Below are positions 6,759 to 13,545 of a stretch of DNA of 18,112 nucleotides, one piece after another. Under the pieces are notes generated by a model. It was given only the letters and a program-made list of their open reading frames with translations, had not been told where the DNA came from and made no database searches. Numbering within the stretch: the stretch's first letter is position 1; every line of letters starts with the position of its first letter. The translations under genes and the position numbers were made by a program. Location: assembly GCA_015486905.1 (NCBI GenBank), contig WFQV01000301.1:1-18112 (forward strand), read 5' to 3'. This stretch comes from Melioribacteraceae bacterium. Its GTDB lineage: Bacteria > Bacteroidota > Ignavibacteria > Ignavibacteriales > Melioribacteraceae.

Positions 6759-9700
6759 ATGAAAGCCTTAAAACTCTCTCTGTTTTTTACCTTTTTCTTA
6801 CTTACCGTTTTGGACGCCCAATATTTAACAAACGTTGACACGCTTTATTTTAAGGGGATGAATTACAGATGCATCGGTCCGTTTCGAGGCGGGCGCTCAG
6901 CGGCAGTAACGGGTGTACCGAAGGATGCAAAGACATATTACTTCGGTGCAGCTGGCGGCGGAGTTTGGAAAACAACAAACGGCGGTCAAACTTGGAAAAA
7001 TATTTCGGATGGTTTCTTCGGCGGCTCGATTGGCGCCATTGCCGTTAGCGAGTGGGACCCGAACGTGATTTACGCAGGTGGCGGAGAGGAAACCTTGCGA
7101 GGCAATGTTTCGCACGGCTACGGAATGTGGAAATCCACCGACGCAGGTAAGAGTTGGGTTAACGTAGGACTGAAAGACAGCCGGCACATTACGCGAATCA
7201 GGATTCACCCGAAAAACCCGGACTTGGTTTACGCTGCGGTTTTAGGGCACCTTTACGGACCCAGCAAACAGCGGGGAGTTTTTAAAAGCACGGACGGCGG
7301 TGCGACTTGGAAAAAAGTCCTTTTTGTAAGCGACAGTGCAGGTGCGGTGGATCTGGCAATGGACCCTTTTAATCCGCGTGTACTTTACGCTTCTACCTGG
7401 AGGGTCAAAAGAACGCCTTACAGTTTTGTGAGCGGAGGCAAGGGAAGCGCCCTTTGGAAATCTACAGACGCAGGAAACACTTGGAAGAAAATTTCGGACA
7501 ACGACGGTTTTCCCAAGGGCACGCTCGGTATCATTACCGTTGCGGTCTCCCCGGTTAATCACAACAGAATCTGGTCGATAGTGGAAGCAAAAAATGGCGG
7601 TCTGTTCCGCTCCGACGACGGCGGTAAAAAATGGTTTCGAGTAAACGGCGAACACAAATTGCGTCAGCGGGCATGGTACTTTTCCCGTATCTACGCCGAT
7701 ACGAAAGACGAAGACGTGCTTTACGTTCTGAACGTTCGCTTTTGGAAGTCGAAAGACGGCGGAAAAAGTTTTAAGGCAATTCGTACTCCACACGGTGACC
7801 ACCACGATTTGTGGATTGCGTCGGAAGACCCGCAGAGAATGATTGTGGCGGATGACGGCGGTGCACAGGTGTCCATTGACGGCGGAAAAAGCTGGACAAG
7901 CTATCACAATCAGCCTACAGCTCAGTTTTACCGCGTTACAACGGATAATCATTTCCCATACAGAATTTACGGTGCACAGCAGGACAATTCCTCCGTGCGC
8001 ATTCTTTCACGCTCGGACGGTTACGCAATTACTGAAAGTGACTGGGAACCCACTGCCGGCGGTGAAAGCGGCTGGATTGCTCCCGATCCGAAAGACAACG
8101 ACATTGTTTACGGCGGCTCTTACGGGGGATTGGTAACACGTTACAATCACAAAACCGGCGAGGTTAATGCCGTTAACCCTTGGCCTGATAATCCAATGGG
8201 ACACGGTGCAAAAGATTTGAAATACCGCTTCCAGTGGAACTTCCCCCTGCTCTTTTCCAAACACGACCCTAATGTACTTTATGCGGCGGCTAATGTCCTC
8301 TTTAAAACTACGAACGGCGGAGAAAGCTGGAAGAAAATCAGTCCCGATTTAACAAGGGACGACACTACAAAGCTGGGTCCTTCCGGCGGTCCGATTACAA
8401 AAGACAACACAAGTGTAGAATATTATTGCACGATTTTTACCCTTGCAGAAAGCGAATTTGACAAGAACGTTATTTGGACGGGAAGTGACGACGGTTTGAT
8501 TTACGTTACACGCAACGGCGGGAAAACATGGAACAACGTCACTCCACCGAGCAGCATTCTTCCCGAATGGGCACAAATAAACTCGATTGAGGCTAATCCC
8601 TTCGAACCAGGCGGGCTTTACGTAGCGGCAACCCGTTACAAACTCGATGATTTCCACCCCTACATTTTGAAAACATTCGATTACGGCACCACCTGGGAAA
8701 AAATTACGGACGGAATCCCCAAAGACCACTTTACCCGCGTTGTACGGGCGGACAAAAAACGCAAAGGGCTTTTGTTCGCCGGGACCGAAAGCGGAATGTA
8801 CATCTCCTTCGACGACGGCGGGCATTGGAAATGTTTCCAACTTAATCTGCCGGTAGTTCCTATTACGGATTTGGCAATTAAAAACGACGACTTAATAGTT
8901 GCAACACAAGGGCGTTCCTTTTGGATTTTGGACGATTTAACTCCCCTTTACCAATTGAACAAAAAGACAATGGGTAAAAATTATTTCTTTGCACCGAGAC
9001 CCGCTTACAGAACAAAAGGCGGCGGTGGATTCAAATCCCTGACCACCGGAGAAAATCCGCCTAACGGAGTTGTGTTCCATTATTATTTAAATGAAAAGCC
9101 CGACTCCCAAAAGGTAAAATTTGAAATTCTTGATTCTACAATGTCCCTGATTAAATCTTTCAAAGCAAAAGGCAAAAAGAAAAAAGAGTTGGTGAAAATC
9201 AACAAGGGAATGAACCGCTTTGTTTGGAATATGCGTTACAAGAACGCCGAAAAATTCCCGGGCTTAGTTCTTTGGGGAGGTAGCCTTTCCGGACCCAAAG
9301 CCGTGCCTGGAAAATATTTTGCACGATTGATTTTAGAGAAGGACACACTAACGCGCTCTTTCGAAATTGAGAAAGACCCTCGCTCGAAAGCAAGTATTTC
9401 GGACATTAAAGAACAATTTGTTTTCCTGATTGATGTACGCAACAAGCTGACACAGATTCACAAAACCATCAAAGAGGTAAGAACAATCCGCAAGGAAGTT
9501 AAAGCAACTCTAAAGAAGGCGAAAAAAGTAAAAGCGCCCGATAGCCTAATTACACTGGGGGAAAGAATTGTAAAAAACTTGACCGGTATCGAAAATGAAT
9601 TGTACCAAACGAGAAATAAAAGTCCGCAAGACCCGCTGAATTACCCGATTAAGCTTAACAACCGAATCGCTGTGCTCGCTTCGTTAAATTCAATGGCAGA

Positions 9701-9857
9701 TGGTAAACCGACGGAACAATCTTACGACGTTAAAAAAATGCTTTTCAAATTGTCCGACGTTCAGCTTGTGAAATTTGAAAAGTTGAAAAAAGAGCTTGTG
9801 CCGAAATTCAACGATCGGGTTTTGCAATTAAAGATACCTGCCGTTATTGTTGAGTGA
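6759..9857 (+). CDS. exported VPS10/sortilin-like beta-propeller protein with Asp-box repeats
   Basis: A 1032-residue protein with a signal peptide (MKALK, hydrophobic core, end near LDAQ at 18-21). From about 30 to 740 it carries roughly eleven BNR/Asp-box turns of the pattern [ST]xDGGxxW. Examples are TTNGGQTW, STDAGKSW, STDGGATW, STDAGNTW, SIDGGKSW, TTNGGESW, TRNGGKTW and SFDDGGHW. These mark blade ends of sortilin/VPS10- or sialidase-like propellers. The opening RCIGPFRGGRSAAVTGV and GGGVWKTTNGG are typical of a large bacterial family often annotated as glycosyl hydrolase or VPS10-domain protein. The sialidase catalytic Arg triad and Tyr cannot be assigned, so enzymatic activity is not claimed. 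The C-terminal 250 residues include a beta module (about 755-875) and a Lys-rich helical segment (890-960). No T9SS domain is present. RBS GAGG precedes the ATG. The gene is GC-richer than the first two genes and appears monocistronic. Confidence 0.88.
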   Translation: MKALKLSLFFTFFLLTVLDAQYLTNVDTLYFKGMNYRCIGPFRGGRSAAVTGVPKDAKTYYFGAAGGGVWKTTNGGQTWKNISDGFFGGSIGAIAVSEWDPNVIYAGGGEETLRGNVSHGYGMWKSTDAGKSWVNVGLKDSRHITRIRIHPKNPDLVYAAVLGHLYGPSKQRGVFKSTDGGATWKKVLFVSDSAGAVDLAMDPFNPRVLYASTWRVKRTPYSFVSGGKGSALWKSTDAGNTWKKISDNDGFPKGTLGIITVAVSPVNHNRIWSIVEAKNGGLFRSDDGGKKWFRVNGEHKLRQRAWYFSRIYADTKDEDVLYVLNVRFWKSKDGGKSFKAIRTPHGDHHDLWIASEDPQRMIVADDGGAQVSIDGGKSWTSYHNQPTAQFYRVTTDNHFPYRIYGAQQDNSSVRILSRSDGYAITESDWEPTAGGESGWIAPDPKDNDIVYGGSYGGLVTRYNHKTGEVNAVNPWPDNPMGHGAKDLKYRFQWNFPLLFSKHDPNVLYAAANVLFKTTNGGESWKKISPDLTRDDTTKLGPSGGPITKDNTSVEYYCTIFTLAESEFDKNVIWTGSDDGLIYVTRNGGKTWNNVTPPSSILPEWAQINSIEANPFEPGGLYVAATRYKLDDFHPYILKTFDYGTTWEKITDGIPKDHFTRVVRADKKRKGLLFAGTESGMYISFDDGGHWKCFQLNLPVVPITDLAIKNDDLIVATQGRSFWILDDLTPLYQLNKKTMGKNYFFAPRPAYRTKGGGGFKSLTTGENPPNGVVFHYYLNEKPDSQKVKFEILDSTMSLIKSFKAKGKKKKELVKINKGMNRFVWNMRYKNAEKFPGLVLWGGSLSGPKAVPGKYFARLILEKDTLTRSFEIEKDPRSKASISDIKEQFVFLIDVRNKLTQIHKTIKEVRTIRKEVKATLKKAKKVKAPDSLITLGERIVKNLTGIENELYQTRNKSPQDPLNYPIKLNNRIAVLASLNSMADGKPTEQSYDVKKMLFKLSDVQLVKFEKLKKELVPKFNDRVLQLKIPAVIVE

Positions 9858-9863
9858 GGTTAC

Positions 9864-9893
9864 GTTACAAGTTTAAATTCGGTGGCAAAAAAA
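9864..9893 (+). repeat. 28-bp dispersed motif, copy C
   Basis: GTTACAAGTTTAAATTC followed by GGTGGCAAAAAAA, starting 7 nt after the stop of the propeller gene. Confidence 0.75.
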
Positions 9894-9979
9894 TTAACTT
9901 GTCTTTTCCTCTTGAGCGGTTTGTTACTATTTTTTGTTTTCCTTATTTTTCCCAACCCACCCTTTCCCTCCCTTCCCGA

Positions 9980-10019
9980 CCTGCCTGCCGCCTGCCTGCC
10001 GGTAGGCAGGGCAGGCAGG
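9980..10019. repeat. GC-rich nested palindrome (CCTGCCTGCCGG family), copy 1
   Basis: CCTGCCTGCC (9980-9989) is the perfect reverse complement of GGCAGGCAGG (10010-10019). Nested inside, CCTGCCTGCC (9991-10000) pairs with GGTAGGCAGG (10001-10010) except for one G-U. Positions 9991-10008 are the exact reverse complement of 13031-13048. Confidence 0.85.
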
Positions 10020-10054
10020 AGTGAGGGCTTGTTCTCCGATAGTTTTTAGCCTCG

Positions 10055-10071
10055 CCCCGCAGATTGCGGGG
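10055..10071. repeat. 6-bp GC hairpin
   Basis: CCCCGC (10055-10060) and GCGGGG (10066-10071) around AGATT. No T-run follows, so it is not a terminator. Confidence 0.5.
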
Positions 10072-10087
10072 AAAGTCGGACCTGTCT

Positions 10088-10148
10088 AGCGTCTTACCTC
10101 TTACGTCTTGCGTTTAACTATTTCTTGTTTCTTCTTTCTTATTTTTTA
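10088..10148. repeat. pyrimidine-rich degenerate repeat, copy 1
   Basis: Degenerate heptamers (GTCTTAC, CTCTTAC, GTCTTGC), then GTTTAACTATTTCT and T/C-rich sequence. The same order of elements recurs at 13449-13517. In both places a minus-strand 28-bp motif follows directly. Confidence 0.65.
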
Positions 10149-10177
10149 TTTTTTGCTACAGATTTTAAACCTGCACC
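10149..10177 (-). repeat. 28-bp dispersed motif, copy D
   Basis: The minus strand reads GGTGCAGGTTTAAAATC followed by TGTAGCAAAA. It is the right-hand part of a composite repeat with the pyrimidine-rich stretch. Confidence 0.75.
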
Positions 10178-10183
10178 GAGGTT

Positions 10184-10199
10184 ACACAGATTGACCGCC
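10184..10199 (+). repeat. 16-bp exact repeat, copy 2
   Basis: ACACAGATTGACCGCC, identical to 6002-6017, directly beyond copy D of the 28-bp motif. Confidence 0.7.
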
Positions 10200-10214
10200 C
10201 CTAAAATGTTTTAT

Positions 10215-10240
10215 TTTGACAAATAATTTTTTTAAATTTG
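10215..10240 (+). promoter_or_regulatory. candidate promoter of the 54-aa gene
   Basis: TAAATTTG (10233-10240) matches the Bacteroidota TAnnTTTG -7 box exactly. A TTTGACA (10215-10221) lies upstream, but the 14-nt gap is shorter than the usual 17-23. The box is 26 nt before the start codon. Confidence 0.4.
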
Positions 10241-10266
10241 TAAGCTAAAAAAAACGGAGAAATATT

Positions 10267-10431
10267 ATGGCAAAACAACATACATTTGCCGATAAAGCTA
10301 AAGGAAAAGTGAAATCAAATTTATTAAACGTAAAAGTGGTTAAAACCATTAAAACCGAAAGCGGCGCTTACAAGTTTCAGGAGCGCTTTGTAAAACTTGA
10401 AGATATTAATCAAGTAACTTCAATTAAATAA
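10267..10431 (+). CDS. 54-aa basic protein resembling DUF4295
   Basis: A short gene with ATG at 10267 behind ACGGAGAAAT and a TAA at 10429-10431. The 54-residue product is Lys-rich (MAKQHTFADKAKGK, then NVKVVKTIKTESGAYKFQER) and has no signal peptide, Cys or membrane segment. The pattern V-x-K-x-[IV]-K then GAY-x-F-x-E-x-x-V resembles what I remember of DUF4295, a short Bacteroidota protein usually encoded near ribosomal protein genes. That match is from memory and needs a profile search. A basic 54-residue protein of this shape could bind RNA or the ribosome. Here it lies between the propeller gene and the radical SAM gene rather than in a ribosomal operon. A hairpin (TTTAC-GCTG/CAGC-GTAAA, 10444-10467) follows the stop. 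The coding call rests on RBS, start, codon pattern and a good promoter box. Confidence 0.75.
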   Translation: MAKQHTFADKAKGKVKSNLLNVKVVKTIKTESGAYKFQERFVKLEDINQVTSIK

Positions 10432-10759
10432 ATATTATTTTCTTTTACGCTGTTAGTCAGCGGTAAATTATTTCAATCGGAAAATTTCAAGAAGGGTCTT
10501 CTCGGATAGGGACGAAGAAAGGTTTTGGTTATTAAATTAATGCCTCACATCTCTTTTGAAGAGGACCCGCCAAAAAGTTTATTTTGTAAATAAAATAATT
10601 TCGGAAAGAAAATTTTTTTGATTCAATGAACGAATCCGGCGCGAAGCCTCGGGTTCTTTTATTATTGTTAGACTCTACTAGTTATAGAGGTTCAAAAAGG
10701 CAGTAGTCGGAACTGATTTTTTGCTCCGTGCAATTTTAAAAATAGAAAGGTGGTTATCT
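10432..10759 (+). other. 328-nt non-coding leader or intergenic region before the kamA-like gene
   Basis: Contains several small stems: 10444-10467, AGAAG/CTTCT (10490-10502), CTCTT/AAGAG (10551-10563), and GGGTC (10494-10498) with GACCC (10564-10568) enclosing the last two. A larger hairpin with a T-run follows at 10632-10660. I recognise no known riboswitch class. The sequence could be a structured leader or merely 3' UTR plus spacer. Confidence 0.4.
10632..10660 (+). terminator. hairpin with T-run ahead of the kamA-like gene
   Basis: GAATCCGGC (10632-10640) pairs with GCCTCGGGTTC (10646-10656), allowing one G-U and a 2-nt bulge around the loop GCGAA, and ends in TTCTTTTATT. It could terminate the 54-aa gene's transcript or act as an attenuator about 100 nt before the start of the next gene. 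Confidence 0.5.
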
Positions 10760-12103
10760 ATGGTCAAAAGAAAAGAGATTAAATATTACACCAAAAAAGA
10801 TTTAGACCGAATTCCCCAGCTTTCCAATTTAACGTATGATTTGATTTTCGGTTTAAAACTTGCCGCTAAAGTATTTCCTTTCAGAGTTAACAATTACGTT
10901 TTGGAAGAATTAATTGATTGGGAAAACATACCGGATGACCCGATGTTCCGTCTTGTTTTCCCGATGGGCGAAATGCTTGAAACCCAACATTTTCACACCA
11001 TTAAAGAGGCGGTGGAAAAAGAACTTCCTGCCGGAGAAATCAAAAAAACCGTTCAGGAAATTCGTTATGATTTAAATCCCCACCCCGACGGGCAACTAAC
11101 TGCAAACATACCTTTAATTGGTAATGAAATAGTAAGAGGGGTACAGCACAAATACCGCGAAACCGTTTTAGTTTTTCCTTCCAGCGGGCAAACATGTCAT
11201 TCGTATTGTACTTTCTGTTTTCGCTGGGCACAGTTTGCAGGAATGAGTAATTTGAAATTTGCCACCGATGGATCCCGCAGATTCCAGGAATATTTGAGAC
11301 ACCAAAAAGATGTTACCGATGTTCTTTTCACGGGTGGTGACCCGATGGTAATGAAAGCATCGAAACTTAAGACTTATGTTGAACCTCTCCTTTCGAACGA
11401 ATTTTCTCATATTCAAAATATTAGAATAGGGACAAAATCCATTTCCTACTGGCCTTACCGCTACATATCCGACGAAGACTCCGCGGAAATTTTAAAGCTG
11501 TTTGAAAAAGTTGTTGACGCGGGAAAACATTTGGCAATAATGGCTCATTTTAATCATTGGCGGGAATTGGACACTGATGCCGCACGTGAGGCAATTAAAA
11601 TAATCCGTTCCACCGGTGCGGAAATTCGCTCGCAATCGCCTGTATTAAATCACATTAATGCTTCTACTCAAGTTTGGCGAAAGATGTGGAAGGAACAAGT
11701 TAAATTGGGAATAGTGCCTTATTACATGTTTATTGAAAGGGACACAGGCGCTCATCATTACTTCGCTGTTCCTTTGACTAAAGCACTTAAGATTTTCCGC
11801 GAAGCGTACTCACATCTCTCGGGACTTTCCAGAACGGTACGCGGACCCTCGATGTCCGCTACCCCCGGCAAAATAGCTATTGAAGGCACCGCCGAAATAA
11901 ACGGCGAGAAAGTTTTTGTGCTTAACTTTTTACAGGGAAGGAATCCCGATTGGGTTAAGCGCCCCTTTTTTGCCGAGTACGACGAAAACATTACTTGGTT
12001 CAACGAATTGCGTCCTGCATTCGGTGAAAGTAAATTTTTCTTTGAAGATGAACTCAACAAAATATTAAAACGTAAGGCTCTCGAAGAAAAATTAGTCGGA
12101 TAA
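10760..12103 (+). CDS. KamA-family radical SAM, PLP-dependent aminomutase-like enzyme
   Basis: A 447-residue cytoplasmic protein. I prefer the ATG at 10760 to an upstream in-frame TTG at 10721 because AAAGGTGG lies 7 nt before the ATG. The radical SAM Cys triad is Cys146-x3-Cys150-x2-Cys153 (CHSYCTFC), and TGGDP (191-195) matches the SAM-binding GGD motif. Near the C-terminus, PGK with Lys371 fits the PLP Schiff-base lysine of lysine 2,3-aminomutases. The segment PYYMFIERDTGAHHYF (320-335) lines up with the family's PYYxYQCDLxxGxxHF. Two Asp residues that bind lysine's side-chain amine in the clostridial enzyme (Asp293, Asp330) are not conserved in place: one is shifted and the other is Ser. 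The Cys loop also reads TFCFRWAQF rather than RHCTRRR. The enzyme therefore probably performs a 2,3-amino migration or related radical chemistry on another substrate. It is convergent with nfu, 10 nt away. Confidence 0.85.
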   Translation: MVKRKEIKYYTKKDLDRIPQLSNLTYDLIFGLKLAAKVFPFRVNNYVLEELIDWENIPDDPMFRLVFPMGEMLETQHFHTIKEAVEKELPAGEIKKTVQEIRYDLNPHPDGQLTANIPLIGNEIVRGVQHKYRETVLVFPSSGQTCHSYCTFCFRWAQFAGMSNLKFATDGSRRFQEYLRHQKDVTDVLFTGGDPMVMKASKLKTYVEPLLSNEFSHIQNIRIGTKSISYWPYRYISDEDSAEILKLFEKVVDAGKHLAIMAHFNHWRELDTDAAREAIKIIRSTGAEIRSQSPVLNHINASTQVWRKMWKEQVKLGIVPYYMFIERDTGAHHYFAVPLTKALKIFREAYSHLSGLSRTVRGPSMSATPGKIAIEGTAEINGEKVFVLNFLQGRNPDWVKRPFFAEYDENITWFNELRPAFGESKFFFEDELNKILKRKALEEKLVG

Positions 12104-12113
12104 AAATTGCAGA

Positions 12114-12662
12114 TTAAACGGCAAGGACTTTAATATTCGGGTCAAATTCTCTTTGTAATAATTGTTCGATTGTTTTTAATGTTCCGATAATTGCAAAGGG
12201 ACAGCTACCGCAGGCGCCTTCGTATTTAATGCGGAGGGTGTTTTTCTCGAAACTGATTACCTTTAATCCTCCGCCGTCCGTTGCCAAAAGGGGACGAATT
12301 CTCTTGTCTAAAATTCCGTTAATCTTGTTTAATGCCGAAGATTTTCTTTCCTCTTCGAGGCTTTCTCCCTCCGAAATTTCCGCAGGGAGCTCACTCTCGT
12401 CAAAACTCCCGATAAATCTAATTATCTGAAGTTGAATGTTTTGCCACGATGCAGCCGGCTCCTTCTCGACAGTAATAAAGTTTTCGGTGTAAAAAACAGA
12501 AACAACCCCGTTTATTTCAAATATTCCTTTTGCCACAGGATTGTTCTGTGCTTCTTTTTTACTTGCAAAATTGTTAGCCGCACCGTTCGTCAATTTTTTA
12601 TTTAGAATGAATTTTAACGCATTGGGATTCGGCGTTAAATCCACAGCTTTTACTCGTAACAT
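12114..12662 (-). CDS. Nfu/NifU-type Fe-S cluster carrier
   Basis: A 182-residue protein with two recognisable parts. Residues 1-85 resemble the Nfu N-terminal domain (TPNPNALKFIL, then NPVAKGIFEINGVVSVFYTENFITV), as in NfuA/Nfu1 proteins. Residues 110-182 are the NifU C-terminal domain with IRPLLATDGGGLKVI and the cluster-binding CxxC, Cys151-Gly-Ser-Cys154. A Glu/Ser-rich linker (about 86-108) joins them. The protein dimerises around a [4Fe-4S] cluster in known relatives and passes it to apo-enzymes. No strong Shine-Dalgarno is seen before the ATG, which is common in Bacteroidota-like genomes. Its 3' end faces the radical SAM gene, which needs a [4Fe-4S] cluster. That is a plausible functional link, but it is not an operon. 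Confidence 0.92.
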   Translation of the reverse strand: MLRVKAVDLTPNPNALKFILNKKLTNGAANNFASKKEAQNNPVAKGIFEINGVVSVFYTENFITVEKEPAASWQNIQLQIIRFIGSFDESELPAEISEGESLEEERKSSALNKINGILDKRIRPLLATDGGGLKVISFEKNTLRIKYEGACGSCPFAIIGTLKTIEQLLQREFDPNIKVLAV

Positions 12663-12738
12663 TTTTTACTTTTTCAAAATACGATTAAATATCTTTTTAA
12701 TTCTAATAAATATTCGGAAGGATTGCAAAAGTTATTAT

Positions 12739-12768
12739 GGCACAAGTTTAAATTTGATGGTAAAAAAA
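12739..12768 (+). repeat. 28-bp dispersed motif, copy E
   Basis: GGCACAAGTTTAAATTT followed by GATGGTAAAAAAA, closest to copy A. Confidence 0.7.
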
Positions 12769-12844
12769 CATTTACAAAAATTCCAGAATAAAATATTTAA
12801 CGATTATTTATTAGAAGTGGATTTGGTGGGGCAAAAATGGCATT

Positions 12845-12966
12845 AAAAAATTTGCGTAAAAAAATTCGAGCGAAGATGCGTTAAGAAAAAAAATTTTGTC
12901 TGACCCCGCTCGTAGGGGCGAGTTAATTTTTTTCAGCATCGCAGCGAGAATTTTAGCAAATTTTTT
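12845..12966 (+). ncRNA. long imperfect hairpin, possible structured RNA or mini-element
   Basis: AAAAAATTTGC (12845-12855) pairs perfectly with GCAAATTTTTT (12956-12966). Inside, GATGC (12875-12879) pairs with GCATC (12936-12940), GAAAAAAAATT (12885-12895) with AATTTTTTTC (12925-12934, one bulge) and CCCC (12904-12907) with GGGG (12915-12918). No coding frame explains the symmetry. A strong + strand terminator follows 26 nt later, which makes a short transcript ending at about 13027 possible. It could equally be a non-autonomous mobile mini-element. Confidence 0.35.
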
Positions 12967-12991
12967 ACAGCCTTTCGTAGCATAGCGAAGA

Positions 12992-13027
12992 CCCCGCCTT
13001 AGTTTTAACGAAGGCGGGGGATTTTTT
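12992..13027 (+). terminator. strong intrinsic terminator without an obvious gene upstream
   Basis: CCCCGCCTT (12992-13000) and AAGGCGGGG (13011-13019) form a 9-bp GC-rich stem with a 10-nt loop, followed by GATTTTTT. The T-run is only on the + strand side. The nearest + strand gene upstream ends at 12103 with nfu antisense between. Confidence 0.75.
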
Positions 13028-13030
13028 CCA

Positions 13031-13048
13031 TGCCTACCGGCAGGCAGG
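13031..13048. repeat. GC-rich palindrome family, copy 2
   Basis: TGCCTACCGGCAGGCAGG, the exact reverse complement of 9991-10008. It continues as GCAAGCAGG, an eroded outer arm. Confidence 0.85.
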
Positions 13049-13136
13049 GCAAGCAGGTTTGGTTCGTTTCTTTTGTATCAAGATAAAATAAATGAACAAT
13101 CTTTGGCACAAGAAAATAAATTAGAAACTTCTGTAC

Positions 13137-13292
13137 TATTGTTTCCGCTTAGAGTTTTGTCACGATTTTTGACAATACCCAAACGGTGAAAGCCAAAAAT
13201 CGCACCAAAACAATTTTGTTTTTTTCTTACCATATCAGAGTTGAATCTAGGAGTTAATGATATGTAACTCCTACCGAGCTTTTTACAATCCT
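13137..13292 (-). repeat. diverged ~150-bp dispersed element, copy 2
   Basis: Aligns with 6088-6243. The exact blocks lie at 13154-13170 and 13189-13203. The CGATTTTT/AAAAATCG inverted pair is kept. A GGAGTTAATGATATG segment followed by GAGCTTT parallels copy 1. Confidence 0.7.
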
Positions 13293-13308
13293 TTTCCATC
13301 AATTAAAT

Positions 13309-13334
13309 ATTTTGCCACCGATTTTAAATCTGTA
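13309..13334 (-). repeat. 28-bp dispersed motif, copy F
   Basis: The minus strand reads TACAGATTTAAAATC followed by GGTGGCAAAAT. Confidence 0.75.
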
Positions 13335-13448
13335 TTGATGTTGTTAATTTTACCGGACTTCAGATCAGGAAAATTGTTCATTTTAAATTGTATATTATAA
13401 ATTAACTTTCCTGTTTCCATTTTCAACTTTCAACTAATAATGAAACTA

Positions 13449-13517
13449 ACGTCTCGCGTCTTAACTATCATGTCTCACGTTTAACTATTTCTGGTTTCTC
13501 ATTTCTAATTTCTTTTA
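13449..13517. repeat. pyrimidine-rich degenerate repeat, copy 2
   Basis: ACGTCTCGCGTCTTAACT, then CACGTTTAACTATTTCT and T/C-rich sequence, paralleling 10088-10148. Confidence 0.65.
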
Positions 13518-13545
13518 TTTTTTGCCACTGATTTTTAACCTGTAC
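13518..13545 (-). repeat. 28-bp dispersed motif, copy G
   Basis: The minus strand reads TGTACAGGTTAAAAATC followed by AGTGGCAAAAAA. Confidence 0.75.

Larger units (their letters stand above)
9858..10266. other. 409-bp intergenic region, repeats only
   Basis: It holds two copies of the 28-bp motif in opposite orientation, the GC-rich CCTGCCTGCCGG palindrome, a CCCCGC/GCGGGG hairpin (10055-10071), a pyrimidine-rich repeat (10088-10148) and the second 16-bp ACACAGATTGACCGCC copy. The last 50 nt contain the likely promoter of the small gene at 10267. No terminator with a clean T-run was seen after the propeller gene. Confidence 0.7.

Noticed and set aside
7242..7952. 236-aa minus-strand ORF opposite the propeller gene
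   Set aside because: It mirrors the repetitive GGC/GAC codons of the coding strand, has no recognisable domain and lies wholly inside a convincing gene. Long antisense frames are expected there.
8349..8840. 163-aa minus-strand ORF opposite the propeller gene
   Set aside because: Antisense shadow of the Asp-box gene, without an RBS or recognisable domain.
10432..10759. Lysine, cobalamin or SAM riboswitch ahead of the kamA-like gene
   Set aside because: I could not find the conserved core sequences of these classes. Only generic stems are visible.
12541..12846. 101-aa + strand ORF spanning the start of nfu
   Set aside because: The first part is antisense to nfu. The tail (from ATG 12757) is 29 codons of AT-rich sequence starting inside a dispersed repeat, so there is no support for a protein.
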